Assembly: GCF_013285155.1 (NCBI RefSeq) | Contig: NZ_JABTEL010000003.1 | Location: forward strand, 372,001-436,000 | Origin: Winogradskyella undariae | GTDB lineage: Bacteria; Bacteroidota; Bacteroidia; Flavobacteriales; Flavobacteriaceae | Length of the DNA stretch: 64,000 nucleotides | Direction: 5' to 3' | Shown here: piece by piece, positions 35,416 to 45,555 of the stretch | How the letters are laid out: every line of letters begins with the position of its first letter | Position numbering within the stretch: the first letter of the stretch is position 1 | Position numbers and translations under genes: made by a program | Notes under the pieces: model-generated | Database searches by the model: none | Told to the model about the DNA's origin: nothing | The model's input: only the letters and a program-made list of their open reading frames with translations

Positions 35416-35772
35416 ATGAAAAAAGTAATTTTAATCTTTTCGCTATTATTAACAACAATAGCATTTGCTCAAAATAAAAATGCAAAGGCAAGTATTGAAG
35501 TAGATGGTGTTTGCGGGATGTGTAAAGAACGTATCGAAAAAGCAGCGATAAGAACAAAAGGTGTAAAGTCTGCAGTTTGGACTATTAAAACACATGAGTT
35601 AAAATTAATTTACGATGCGCGTAAAACAGATTTAGAGACGATTTCCAAGCAAGTTGCTTCAGTTGGTCATGATACCAAAGAAATAAAAGCAACAAAAGAA
35701 CAATATAACTCTGTTCACCCTTGTTGTCGCTATCGTGATGAAGCGGTAATTGACGACCATAAAGACGAGTAA
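35416..35772 (+). CDS. Exported heavy-metal-associated (HMA) domain protein
   Basis: 118 residues. Signal peptide (1-19, 'TTIAFAQ'), then one ferredoxin-like HMA domain with the metal-binding 'GVCGMC' (Cys33, Cys36), and a C-terminal tail with 'HPCCRYRDE' and two His. It would bind and pass on Cu+ or a similar ion in the periplasm. It lies 97 bases after the TonB receptor and is closed by a terminator, so it completes the metal locus. Confidence 0.92.
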   Translation: MKKVILIFSLLLTTIAFAQNKNAKASIEVDGVCGMCKERIEKAAIRTKGVKSAVWTIKTHELKLIYDARKTDLETISKQVASVGHDTKEIKATKEQYNSVHPCCRYRDEAVIDDHKDE

Positions 35773-35793
35773 TAGAATAAAATCAATAATTTT

Positions 35794-35826
35794 AAAAAAG
35801 CCTGAATTTTAAATTCGGGCTTTTTT
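35794..35826 (+). terminator. Terminator of the HMA/TonB locus
   Basis: Inverted repeat 35794-35809 with 35811-35826 (AAAAAAGCC...GGGCTTTTTT, one T-G wobble), followed by T. It separates the metal locus from the LysR gene. Confidence 0.85.
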
Positions 35827-35848
35827 ATGCAGTGTTGTTACTAAACAA

Positions 35849-35856
35849 TACCTTTG
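35849..35856 (+). promoter_or_regulatory. Candidate -7 box of the LysR gene
   Basis: TACCTTTG, matching TAnnTTTG, 33 bases before the ATG. The only TTG nearby is too close (11 bases) to be a -33 element. Confidence 0.4.
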
Positions 35857-35889
35857 AAATACTCATTTATTAAAAGTTGAATATCGCTT

Positions 35890-36774
35890 ATGAAAACTAA
35901 ATTACACATATTCAAAATTGTAGCTAAACATTTGAGTTTTACCCAGGCAGCGGAGCAATTATTTATTTCTCAACCTGCGGTTTCAAAGTCCATAAAGAAT
36001 TTAGAAGAAGAATATAAAACAACCTTTTTTGTAAGAAAACGCAATTCAATAGAGCTTACAGAAGAAGGAAAGTCGTTTCTGTTATATGTCAATAAAATAT
36101 TAGCCATCTATTCTGAAATGGAAGAACAATTTCTTCATAAGAAAGAGATATTCCCAGATTTTGTAAGCTTCGGAGTTAGTACAACGCTTTCAAACTATAT
36201 TATACCAAAAGTAATTGCCAAGTTTAGAATTCAGTTTCCTCAAACTAAATTTGAGATTATTAGTGATAATTCATCTCATATAGAAGATTTGTTATTGAAT
36301 GAAGATATTGATTTTGGTATTACTGAAGGCCGAACTAACAATTCTAAATTGCATTTTGAAAAATTTATAAAAGATGAAATTGTTTTAGTAACCAATGTGA
36401 ATAATAATACATTTAAAAAAGGAAGTATTGATATTGAAACATTACAAACAATTCCTTTAATAGAGCGCGAAAAAGGATCGGGTACAAAAGCTGTAATTGA
36501 AGAGTTTTTAAAACAAAACGGCATAAAAACGTTGAATACTGTTGTTTCTCTAAGTAGTACAGAAGCTATAAAAAATTATTTATACCACTCAGATCATTAC
36601 GCATTGCTTTCAGTCAGTGCTATTAATAATGATCTACTGCATAATAAATTAAAAATAATAGACATTACAGATCTAAGTATAGAACGTTGGTTTTACTTTG
36701 TGAAGCGAACAGGGTATCAATCGAGTAATATTCTGTTTTTTGAAAATTTCATTAGAAACAACTATAACTTTTAG
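35890..36774 (+). CDS. LysR-type transcriptional regulator
   Basis: 294 residues. N-terminal winged helix-turn-helix (~1-60: 'HLSFTQAAEQLFISQPAVSKSIKNLEEE') and a LysR substrate-binding domain (~88-290). It is encoded 73 bases upstream of a YeiH-type exporter on the same strand; regulators of this type (YeiE/CysB-like) commonly accompany YeiH in other bacteria. Ligand unknown; sulfite or a related anion is a guess from the neighbour. Confidence 0.92.
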   Translation: MKTKLHIFKIVAKHLSFTQAAEQLFISQPAVSKSIKNLEEEYKTTFFVRKRNSIELTEEGKSFLLYVNKILAIYSEMEEQFLHKKEIFPDFVSFGVSTTLSNYIIPKVIAKFRIQFPQTKFEIISDNSSHIEDLLLNEDIDFGITEGRTNNSKLHFEKFIKDEIVLVTNVNNNTFKKGSIDIETLQTIPLIEREKGSGTKAVIEEFLKQNGIKTLNTVVSLSSTEAIKNYLYHSDHYALLSVSAINNDLLHNKLKIIDITDLSIERWFYFVKRTGYQSSNILFFENFIRNNYNF

Positions 36775-36821
36775 TTATTTGTGATAACAAATTAATGTCC
36801 TTAATAGTTATTTCTTAAAGT

Positions 36822-36829
36822 TACTTTTG
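36822..36829 (+). promoter_or_regulatory. Candidate -7 box of the yeiH-like gene
   Basis: TACTTTTG. It overlaps the TTG at 36827 that begins the longest frame, supporting the ATG at 36848 as the start. Confidence 0.45.
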
Positions 36830-36847
36830 TATCAAATAATAAAAGAT

Positions 36848-37783
36848 ATGAAAACTTCTTTTTCAAAAATAATTTACGCCCTATTAATTGTATCTGCCCT
36901 TTTAGGATGGTTAAATAGTCCTACGGCATTAGTTTTAGGGTTTGTATTTACCTTGATTTTTAATAATCCATTTCAATCTTTTAGTCACAAAGCGATAAAT
37001 TATCTGCTGAAAATTTCTGTAGTAGGTTTAGGTTTTGGAATGTTACTTAAAGAAACACTAGAAACAAGTAAAGAAGGTTTAGGGTTAACAGCATTTTCAA
37101 TCTTCTTAACCGTAGGGTTAGGTTTGTCTCTTACAAGAATATTAAAAGTAGATTTAAAATTGGGTCACCTTATTACTTCAGGAACCGCTATCTGCGGAGG
37201 TAGTGCTATAGCTGCAATTTCACCGGTTATTAAGGCGAAAAGTAAAACGATTAGTATTGCTTTAGGAATTGTATTTCTATTAAACTCTATAGCTTTATTT
37301 GTTTTTCCTGCGTTGGGACATTTATTAAACTTAACGCAAGAGCAATTTGGGTTATGGTGTGCCGTTGCTATACATGACACCAGTTCTGTAGTAGGCGCTG
37401 CAATAGGTTACGGTGATGAAGCTCTAAGAATAGCAACAACAGTAAAGTTATCGCGAACTTTATGGATTATTCCATTATCAATTTTTTCAATGTTCCTTTT
37501 TAAAACGAAAGGAGAAAAAATTAAAATACCTTACTTTATTATCCTGTTTATCGGAGCTATTATAATAAATAGTTATCATATTTTACCTGAACCAGCAACA
37601 AATTTTATTGTTACAATGTCTAAACGTTTATTAATTGCTACGTTGTTTCTTGTAGGGGCTACAATTTCAGTGAAAGATTTAAAATCCTCAGGAGTTAAAC
37701 CAATTATTTTAGCTTCTTCATTATGGATTTTTATCTCAATATTTTCATTAATTTATATTCTGAATTTGAATATTTATGAATAA
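36848..37783 (+). CDS. YeiH/UPF0324 family putative sulfate/anion exporter
   Basis: 311 residues from ATG 36848, ten or so transmembrane helices. Family sequences: 'AICGGSAIAAISPVI' with the conserved Gly-Gly-Ser and 'AIHDTSSVVGAA' with His-Asp. Members are annotated as putative sulfate exporters; transport has seldom been shown. The gene follows a LysR regulator in the same direction. It is convergent with the PAP2 phosphatase; a weak AT-rich inverted repeat (37792-37798 with 37807-37813) lies between them. Confidence 0.88.
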   Translation: MKTSFSKIIYALLIVSALLGWLNSPTALVLGFVFTLIFNNPFQSFSHKAINYLLKISVVGLGFGMLLKETLETSKEGLGLTAFSIFLTVGLGLSLTRILKVDLKLGHLITSGTAICGGSAIAAISPVIKAKSKTISIALGIVFLLNSIALFVFPALGHLLNLTQEQFGLWCAVAIHDTSSVVGAAIGYGDEALRIATTVKLSRTLWIIPLSIFSMFLFKTKGEKIKIPYFIILFIGAIIINSYHILPEPATNFIVTMSKRLLIATLFLVGATISVKDLKSSGVKPIILASSLWIFISIFSLIYILNLNIYE

Positions 37784-37817
37784 AGTATTTAATCTTTTTA
37801 GAGTTGAAAAGATCGAT

Positions 37818-38669
37818 TTAAAAAGTACCAACAACACCAATAGTACTCATGCCAGCACTAATACGCCAGCTTACAGTTTTTGGTTTCGAGTCTGAATAAG
37901 AATTATTTCCAGTCATAAAATTATCAATACTATCTACAACGATTACACTTATAGCCATACCTAAACCAACATCACTTAACCAATGTGCTTCTTCCCATAA
38001 TCTTGAAATAGGAGCGATAGAACCAATAGCATAAATACCAGATTTAACCCAAATATTACTAAATTGTTTGGCTATAGAGTGTGCCATGGTAAATGATAAA
38101 ACACTATGTCCAGATGGAAATGAATGAAAACCAGGTTTGTTACTGAATGGTTCAAACTCATTATAGTCACCACTGTTTGGTCTTGCTCTACCAACAACCG
38201 TTTTAGAAATAGATTGAATAATTCCTGTAGTAATTGCAGACGAAAAGATTAATACACCAGTTTTTCTTACTTTTTCATTATCTGTTAATAGACCAAAGCC
38301 ATAAATACCTGTAGAAACCATAAAGAAGTTTTGTGGACTCCCAAAGTACCAACCAAAGTCTTTTAAGACTTGTGGAGCACCAACGCCTTGTTTATAAAAA
38401 ATACGATTAGCTTCTTTATCACTTAAATATAATAAACTGGTACCAGCAACCACACCACCTAATGTAGCAAAATCTTTACCTTTCCAGCTTAAAGGTCTCG
38501 TAAAAGAATGCCCAATACCTTTGGCTGTTATTTTAGCATCGTACTTTAAATTGTTCCAAGCTTTACCTGTTTTAGAAATTGTTGAGGTAGAATCAGTTTG
38601 AGAAAAGAGCGATAAGGATACTAATGAGAATAAACATAAAATTGTGATCTTATTTATTACTTCAGTCAT
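37818..38669 (-). CDS. PAP2 family phosphatase, membrane-associated
   Basis: 283 residues. A signal-like N-terminus (~1-22, 'SLVSLSLFSQ') then the three acid phosphatase motifs: 'KTVVGRARP' (C1), 'FPSGHS' (C2) and 'SRLWEEAHWLSDV' (C3), with the nucleophilic His and partner residues intact. It would remove phosphate from lipid phosphates such as undecaprenyl or phosphatidylglycerol phosphate, or from lipid A, in the periplasm. Monocistronic; separated from groL by a hairpin. Confidence 0.9.
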   Translation of the reverse strand: MTEVINKITILCLFSLVSLSLFSQTDSTSTISKTGKAWNNLKYDAKITAKGIGHSFTRPLSWKGKDFATLGGVVAGTSLLYLSDKEANRIFYKQGVGAPQVLKDFGWYFGSPQNFFMVSTGIYGFGLLTDNEKVRKTGVLIFSSAITTGIIQSISKTVVGRARPNSGDYNEFEPFSNKPGFHSFPSGHSVLSFTMAHSIAKQFSNIWVKSGIYAIGSIAPISRLWEEAHWLSDVGLGMAISVIVVDSIDNFMTGNNSYSDSKPKTVSWRISAGMSTIGVVGTF

Positions 38670-38705
38670 AATATTTATTAGTGTTTAAAAAAGGACAAAT
38701 ATAAT

Positions 38706-38733
38706 AAAGCCTCTGATTTTCATCAAAGGCTTT
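38706..38733 (-). terminator. Terminator of groL
   Basis: A stem of 7 bp (38706-38712 with 38727-38733, AAAGCCT) and 4 bp (38714-38717 with 38722-38725) with a single mismatch and an AT-rich downstream stretch. Confidence 0.6.
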
Positions 38734-38778
38734 AAATTATAATTGTACAAAGTCAATTATTTATAATAAGTGTTACGC

Positions 38779-40410
<1,632 letters not shown>

Positions 40411-40494
40411 TTATTTTATTTGTAATTTCTACTATTGCAGAAATCAATTTATTTTTAATTAGAGAATTTAATTATGCTTTTTGAGATTCTGCAA

Positions 40495-40770
40495 TTAAAT
40501 AATTGCTAAAATATCGCTCTCACGCATCATTAAATAGTCTGTTCCTTCTAATTTAAGGTCAGTTCCTCCATATTTTCCGTAAAGTACAGTATCTCCAACT
40601 TTTACCGTTAAAGGTTCGTCTTTTTTACCATTTCCAACAGCAACAACAGTCCCTTTTTGTGGTTTTTCTTTTGCATTATCTGGAATAATGATACCTGAAG
40701 CTGTTTTTGTTTCAGCTTGCATAGGTTCTACAAGAACGCGATCTGCTAAAGGTTTAATGTTTAAACTCAT
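40495..40770 (-). CDS. groES: Co-chaperonin GroES
   Basis: 91 residues. Signature '[14 protein letters not shown]' at the start, mobile loop '[15 protein letters not shown]' (~18-32), and the roof loop region. It caps GroEL. First gene of groES-groL; a candidate promoter lies 50-80 bases upstream, and no CIRCE element was found. Confidence 0.98.
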   Translation of the reverse strand: MSLNIKPLADRVLVEPMQAETKTASGIIIPDNAKEKPQKGTVVAVGNGKKDEPLTVKVGDTVLYGKYGGTDLKLEGTDYLMMRESDILAII

Positions 40771-40818
40771 TACTATATGTTTTTTAGTTAATTATTTTAT
40801 TTGTAATTAATAATATTC

Positions 40819-40850
40819 GAAAATTATGCCAATAGAGAATATCTGACAAA
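40819..40850 (-). promoter_or_regulatory. Candidate groESL promoter
   Basis: On the minus strand TTTG (40847-40850), a 20-base spacer and TAATTTTC (40819-40826), one mismatch from TAnnTTTG. The TTTG is within a 6-bp inverted repeat, ATCTGA/TCAGAT (40841-40846 with 40854-40859), a possible operator. Confidence 0.42.
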
Positions 40851-40889
40851 GTTTCAGATACGTCTGCCGAAATTTGTGGGCATAAAAAA

Positions 40890-40911
40890 AGCCAACTTAA
40901 ATAAGTTGGCT
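40890..40911 (-). terminator. Terminator of the miaB-secG gene run
   Basis: A 9-bp perfect stem (40890-40898 with 40903-40911, AGCCAACTT) with a 4-base loop, followed on the minus strand by a T run. Confidence 0.88.
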
Positions 40912-40939
40912 AAATATTTTTTGAAGAGTAACGTTTTAG

Positions 40940-41272
40940 TTATTCTGCAGTAGTATCGTTTGTTACTGGTGCAGTTGGTGTTACAGGCATTTCTGTAGCT
41001 TCATCTGCATCGTATGCTTTAGATTCAGTTCCACCACCAGATCCGATAGTTAAATTAGATGTTAAGATTAAAACAATTAATGCTGTAGCTAAAAACCATG
41101 TACTTTTATCTAAAAAGTCACCTGTTTTCTTTACACCACCTAATTGTTGAGTTCCACCACCACCAAATGATGATGATAATCCTCCACCTTTAGGGTTTTG
41201 TACCATAATTACTACGATAAGTAAAAAGGCAACGATTACGATTAGGACTAGGAATATTGTAAATGCACTCAT
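40940..41272 (-). CDS. secG: Preprotein translocase subunit SecG
   Basis: 110 residues. Two transmembrane helices (~3-24 and ~52-74) separated by the family loop 'NPKGGGLSSSFGGGG' and a charged C-terminal tail. It assists SecYEA-driven export. It follows the TPR gene after 2 bases and ends the minus-strand run that begins with miaB. Confidence 0.93.
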   Translation of the reverse strand: MSAFTIFLVLIVIVAFLLIVVIMVQNPKGGGLSSSFGGGGTQQLGGVKKTGDFLDKSTWFLATALIVLILTSNLTIGSGGGTESKAYDADEATEMPVTPTAPVTNDTTAE

Positions 41273-41274
41273 CT

Positions 41275-42222
41275 TTATATTGTATTATTATCTTTTAATT
41301 CTTTTACCAATTTTATTTGGTGTGCAAAGAAACTACTTTTTTCTGGATATTTCAAACTTAAAATTTTGTAAGATTGAATTGCCTTATCATAGTTCTTTTG
41401 TTCTAAATAAATCCGAGCTAAAGTTTCAGTCATTAAACTGTCTGAAATGTCGCTGTCATTGTTAACTAGTTTGGGTTTTGGAGCATTTTTAGACACTGGT
41501 TTAATCTTAGGATTATCACTTATAAATTTGTCTATAATGGCTAATTTATTTTGTAGAGGAGTCTGTGTTTTTTGTTTTAACTCTTCATTTTTAGGTTTAT
41601 TCTCTACTTTTGTTTCTGCTTCTTCACGTACAATGGGTTTAAAACTTGTAATTTTTAACCATTGAGAAAAAGAATGATTTTCAGATTTATCAAACTCTAA
41701 GGGCTTACCAATGTTGAGTTCTTTTTCTAGAGTGTTATTTTTAACATTCTTAGTGATGATTGAATCTTCAATACTTCCTGTTTTAACTTCTAATTTTATT
41801 GGAGGCATTGGTTTTACTTCAAATAAATTAGGGTCTAAAACACCTTCGGTTGCTTTAATTTGTTCTTTTAAAACATCATCTATAGTTACACTTTTATGAA
41901 CCGAAATATCTTCAATAGTGTTGACTTCAACCGACTTAATGTCTTCAATATTTTTCTTAATCTGTTCTGATATTGCATTCTGATTAAAAACTTCAGATGT
42001 AATATAATCAAATAAAATGCTACGATCTGTGGTGTGTGCAGCTGTTGTTTTTAAAGTGTTATTGTACTTATAACTTTCTTTTTGCTTTAAACCTTTGAGA
42101 TATAATGCTCTTAAAGGTTGAAAATAAGGGTGTTCTTTAATTGCCGAAGCAAGTACCTCGGTTTGAGATGCTGTAACGGCTTCTGGGTGCTGTAATAGAT
42201 ATGTAAGTTCTTGAAGCTGCAT
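41275..42222 (-). CDS. TPR-containing protein of unknown function, between lptE and secG
   Basis: 315 residues, no signal peptide. The N-terminal ~75 residues are helical ('ELTYLLQHPEAVTASQTEVLASAIKEHPYFQPLRALYLKGL'), the middle is a low-complexity Lys/Glu/Pro-rich linker, and the C-terminal ~45 residues carry one TPR-like repeat ('ETLARIYLEQKNYDKAIQSYKILSLKYPEK'). Located 4 bases after lptE and 2 bases before secG. The position is conserved in Bacteroidetes to my knowledge; I assign no function. Confidence 0.8.
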   Translation of the reverse strand: MQLQELTYLLQHPEAVTASQTEVLASAIKEHPYFQPLRALYLKGLKQKESYKYNNTLKTTAAHTTDRSILFDYITSEVFNQNAISEQIKKNIEDIKSVEVNTIEDISVHKSVTIDDVLKEQIKATEGVLDPNLFEVKPMPPIKLEVKTGSIEDSIITKNVKNNTLEKELNIGKPLEFDKSENHSFSQWLKITSFKPIVREEAETKVENKPKNEELKQKTQTPLQNKLAIIDKFISDNPKIKPVSKNAPKPKLVNNDSDISDSLMTETLARIYLEQKNYDKAIQSYKILSLKYPEKSSFFAHQIKLVKELKDNNTI

Positions 42223-42226
42223 AATA

Positions 42227-42730
42227 TTACCAATCTGCTAAAGAAGCATTAAGAATATCTTGAGTTAATCGTTCTAATATTTCATCAAAAGCTGTAGCTT
42301 TTATGCTACCTGAAAGTTGGTCTGCTGCAGGATAATCATAATAGAATGAAAATCTGCGTTCAAAATCTTTCTCTTCATCTTTAGTGTTTATATAACGTAC
42401 ATTAACGCTGATAGTAAGTCTGTTTTGGGCAGCTGTGTTATCTGCTGTAGCTGTCATTGGAGAAATACGATATTCTACAATTTCACCTTCATATATAACC
42501 TCGCCACCTGATGATACCAAACCTGCACTTGTTTGATTTAATATATAATCTTGAAGTGAATTAGTGAATAATTGGTCTAAACCAGGCTCTATAATATCTG
42601 CGGTATTCTGAAAGAAATTGACTTGAAATGATTCTGGTGTGTCTGTTATTCCTGTAAATGAATAGTTGACTTTACAGCTAATGCATGCAAGGCAAATGGC
42701 AGTTATTATAATGTATTTGAAAGTATTCAT
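42227..42730 (-). CDS. lptE: LPS-assembly lipoprotein LptE family protein
   Basis: 167 residues. Lipoprotein signal with a Cys-rich end ('LACISCKVN', acylated Cys probably Cys19), then a LptE-like domain ('YSFTGI', 'DQLFTNSLQDYILNQTSAGLV'). In the outer membrane it plugs the LptD barrel that places LPS. It lies 117 bases downstream of the sigma-54 activator gene and 4 bases before the TPR gene. Confidence 0.85.
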   Translation of the reverse strand: MNTFKYIIITAICLACISCKVNYSFTGITDTPESFQVNFFQNTADIIEPGLDQLFTNSLQDYILNQTSAGLVSSGGEVIYEGEIVEYRISPMTATADNTAAQNRLTISVNVRYINTKDEEKDFERRFSFYYDYPAADQLSGSIKATAFDEILERLTQDILNASLADW

Positions 42731-42847
42731 GCTTTATGTATTTAATCTTTTAGAGATATATGCTTAAGAATTTTATTGTTTCTTAAATCAACTTTATATT
42801 AAACTGAATTAAGATTTTTTTAGTGTTATTAAGATTGTAAACTTATC

Positions 42848-44119
42848 TTAAAGATCAAATTGTTTAATTTTTCTATAAAGAGTTCGTTCACTTATGCCTA
42901 ACTCAGCAGCTGCTAATTTACGTTTTCCGCTGTGGCGTTCTAAAGATTTTTTAATTAACTCTAGCTCTTTATCGTGCAAGGATAATGTTTCCTCTTCTTC
43001 AATTTCTTCAGCAAAATCGTATTTGTCCTCAAAACTTGAAATAGTTTCTTCAGATCTGTCTGTATGTGTATGTTCTGGTATTGATAAAACTTCTAAATCT
43101 TCAACAGCTGCTTCAAATTCTTCATCTTTTTCCTCACCGTAAATTTTCTGAATTAAATGCTCGTTTTCTTTTTGGACATCAGTATCACTTCCTTTTTTCA
43201 TGAGTTCCATGGTGAGTTTTTTTAGATCATTAAGATCACTCTTCATGTCAAATAAAACTTTATACAAAATTTCTCGCTCACTACTAAAGTCGCTTTCAGA
43301 TTTTGAGTTATTAACTACAGCGGGTAGGTTATTGTTGTTATTTGGTAAATAATTTTGAAGTGTAACACCATTAATGGTCCGGTTTTGTTCTAAAACAGAA
43401 ACTTGCTCGGCTACATTTCGTAATTGACGAATATTACCATTCCAGCGATATTTTAAAAGTGAAACAACTGCTTCGTCTGTTAACTTTACAGTTGGCATTT
43501 TATATTTAAGAGCAAAGTCGCTAGCAAATTTTCTAAACAATAAATGAATATCTTCTTTACGATCCCTTAGTGGTGGTAAATTGATTTCAACAGTACTTAG
43601 TCTATAATATAGATCTTCTCTAAATTTTTCTTTTTTTATGGCTTCAAACATATTAACGTTTGTAGCTGCTACAATTCTAACATTTGTTTTTTGAACCTTA
43701 CTAGAACCTACTTTTATAAATTCGCCATTTTCTAAAACACGTAGTAAACGCACTTGTGTTGTTAATGGAAGTTCTCCAACTTCATCTAAAAAAATAGTTC
43801 CTTCATCGGCAACTTCAAAATAACCAGATCGGGTAGATGTGGCACCTGTAAAAGCTCCTTTTTCATGCCCAAATAATTCACTATCAATTGTACCTTCTGG
43901 TATAGCTCCACAGTTAACAGCAATATATTTACCGTGTTTTCTATGTGATAATTGATGAATTATTTTAGGAATACTTTCCTTACCCACACCACTTTCTCCA
44001 GTAACAAGTACGGAAATGTCAGTAGGAGATACTTGTATCGCTTTTTCTATTGCGCGATTAAGTTTTTGGTCGTTTCCTATAATGCCGAAACGTTGTTTTA
44101 TGGCTTGTATGTTTTCCAT
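42848..44119 (-). CDS. Sigma-54-dependent transcriptional activator without a receiver domain
   Basis: 423 residues. An AAA+ domain occupies ~10-245: 'GESGVGKES' (Walker A), 'GAFTGAT' (sigma-54 contact loop), 'GTIFLDEVGELP' (Walker B) and 'RWNGNIRQLRNV' (sensor II). A long acidic linker (~265-370) leads to a Fis-type HTH ('KRKLAAAELGISERTLYRKIKQF'). There is no N-terminal regulatory domain, so control must come from partner proteins or expression level. It sits between the Ca-repeat lipoprotein (3-base gap) and lptE (117-base gap). Confidence 0.93.
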   Translation of the reverse strand: MENIQAIKQRFGIIGNDQKLNRAIEKAIQVSPTDISVLVTGESGVGKESIPKIIHQLSHRKHGKYIAVNCGAIPEGTIDSELFGHEKGAFTGATSTRSGYFEVADEGTIFLDEVGELPLTTQVRLLRVLENGEFIKVGSSKVQKTNVRIVAATNVNMFEAIKKEKFREDLYYRLSTVEINLPPLRDRKEDIHLLFRKFASDFALKYKMPTVKLTDEAVVSLLKYRWNGNIRQLRNVAEQVSVLEQNRTINGVTLQNYLPNNNNNLPAVVNNSKSESDFSSEREILYKVLFDMKSDLNDLKKLTMELMKKGSDTDVQKENEHLIQKIYGEEKDEEFEAAVEDLEVLSIPEHTHTDRSEETISSFEDKYDFAEEIEEEETLSLHDKELELIKKSLERHSGKRKLAAAELGISERTLYRKIKQFDL

Positions 44120-44122
44120 ATG

Positions 44123-45550
44123 CTATTCATAATATAAATCCATTGACGTAATGCCAGGGTTATATGGGTTTTCGTTCGTTATTCTTGTTGATAGACCATT
44201 TTCTTGTATATAAGTAGCTTCATAATTTCTAGCACTAGATTCGGTAATCGAACCAAATTCAGAGGTAGTGCTAAAAGAAGTCCTTAATTTTTTTCCAAAA
44301 AAGAAAAAATTACTTAAGTCAGTATATATTGAATCTCCATAATCTAAAATCATATTTGTATAAATATTTTGATATGAGTCATCAAATGGGTTTAAAACAC
44401 CTTCTTGATTGTAAGTAAATGTTGTTTCAGAAATGATATAATTATTTGGATCTAAAGAATAAGTTTGTTCTGTGTCAATATTATAACCTAAAATTCTTTC
44501 TGAACTAGTGGATAATAAGTTTTCAAAATTAGAATCATACTCAAAAACTTGTAAGGTATAATGTGCAGTATTGTCATTTACTCTTGTATACCGTTCCATT
44601 GAAACTAGGACACCTTCGTTATTTAAAATAAGTTTTTTAGTAAAAAGACCTGGTGGTTGTGTACCATCATATGTGTAAATTATATTTTCTTCGTAAACAA
44701 CACTATAGCTGTAGTCATCTTGATATGTTTGGGTTTTTAAAACATTAGAAATTTTATTATTCGTATAGGTGTAATATATATTTATATCTTGATCGTCTGC
44801 AATAAATATTTGTGTTAGATATCCTTCATTATCGTAATAATGCTTGTGATATACTAAACCATTAGAAGGGAATGTAGTTTCATTAAATCGTTCTCCTTCA
44901 TTGGTGAAAGAAAATTTTCTATGATAAGTACCATAAGTTCCTGTGAATACTTCTTTTAATTTAGTCCCTGCACCATTAAAATCAGTCGGGTCTAATAGAT
45001 CTGTATTATCTTCAATCTCTCTACCATTGTTTATGCCGTCATTGTCACAATCTACATATAGTAACCATGATAATGCAGGCTCTGAATCTTGATTAGCGTA
45101 AACGAAATCACATTGATTAAGTAGATCAGTGCCATCAATAATTTCTTGGGCATTAGTTACTCCATCAAAGTCACAATCGCTATTTAGCCAATTAGAAGAA
45201 GGTTCTAAGGTTTGATCTTCAAAAATAAATGAGCAATCTTGAAGAGGACTTGTACCATTATCTTCAACAGTATCATTTCCATCTGGGTCTAATTCTTTCC
45301 AGTTGCTTACACCATCTCCATCACAGTCATGATTCTTCCATGTATTTGAGACAGAAGGATAATATTGACTATTCATTAAAAAATCACAAGGATTATTAGG
45401 GTCGGTATTATCTACTGCTTCCTGCTGGTTTGTTACACCATCTCCATCTAGATCATCTGGGTTTATTTGCTCTACACCTTCATTAGAATCATCAGTTTGA
45501 CAAGCTGTGACTAGCATCAGTAGGCAAAAAAATAAAACTATTTTTTTCAT
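44123..45550 (-). CDS. Lipoprotein with thrombospondin type 3 / calcium-binding repeats
   Basis: 475 residues. A lipoprotein signal (lipobox 'LVTAC', Cys17) then four acidic repeats (~30-195) of the form D-x-D-x-D-G-V-x-N-x-x-E ending C-D/S-F: 'DLDGDGVTNQQE', 'DCDGDGVSNWKE', 'DCDFDGVTNAQE' and 'DCDNDGINNGRE', with Cys at regular positions. The remaining ~280 residues are Tyr/Thr/Asn-rich beta-strand segments with RHS-like 'YDNEGYLTQIF' and 'YDSNFENLLST' patterns. It is probably surface-exposed and Ca-binding; function unknown. It lies 5 bases after miaB and 3 before the sigma-54 gene. Confidence 0.85.
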   Translation of the reverse strand: MKKIVLFFCLLMLVTACQTDDSNEGVEQINPDDLDGDGVTNQQEAVDNTDPNNPCDFLMNSQYYPSVSNTWKNHDCDGDGVSNWKELDPDGNDTVEDNGTSPLQDCSFIFEDQTLEPSSNWLNSDCDFDGVTNAQEIIDGTDLLNQCDFVYANQDSEPALSWLLYVDCDNDGINNGREIEDNTDLLDPTDFNGAGTKLKEVFTGTYGTYHRKFSFTNEGERFNETTFPSNGLVYHKHYYDNEGYLTQIFIADDQDINIYYTYTNNKISNVLKTQTYQDDYSYSVVYEENIIYTYDGTQPPGLFTKKLILNNEGVLVSMERYTRVNDNTAHYTLQVFEYDSNFENLLSTSSERILGYNIDTEQTYSLDPNNYIISETTFTYNQEGVLNPFDDSYQNIYTNMILDYGDSIYTDLSNFFFFGKKLRTSFSTTSEFGSITESSARNYEATYIQENGLSTRITNENPYNPGITSMDLYYE

Positions 45551-45555
45551 GTCTT

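Noticed and set aside
37792..37813. Terminator between yeiH-like and PAP2 genes
   Set aside because: The 7-bp inverted repeat is wholly AT-rich apart from one pair and has no T run; too weak to list as a terminator.
40771..40860. CIRCE heat-shock element upstream of groES
   Set aside because: No TTAGCACTC-N9-GAGTGCTAA or close variant; only a 6-bp ATCTGA/TCAGAT repeat is present.
44123..45550. RHS or toxin protein
   Set aside because: YD-like patterns are few and there is no core repeat array or C-terminal toxin domain; a surface lipoprotein with Ca repeats is enough.
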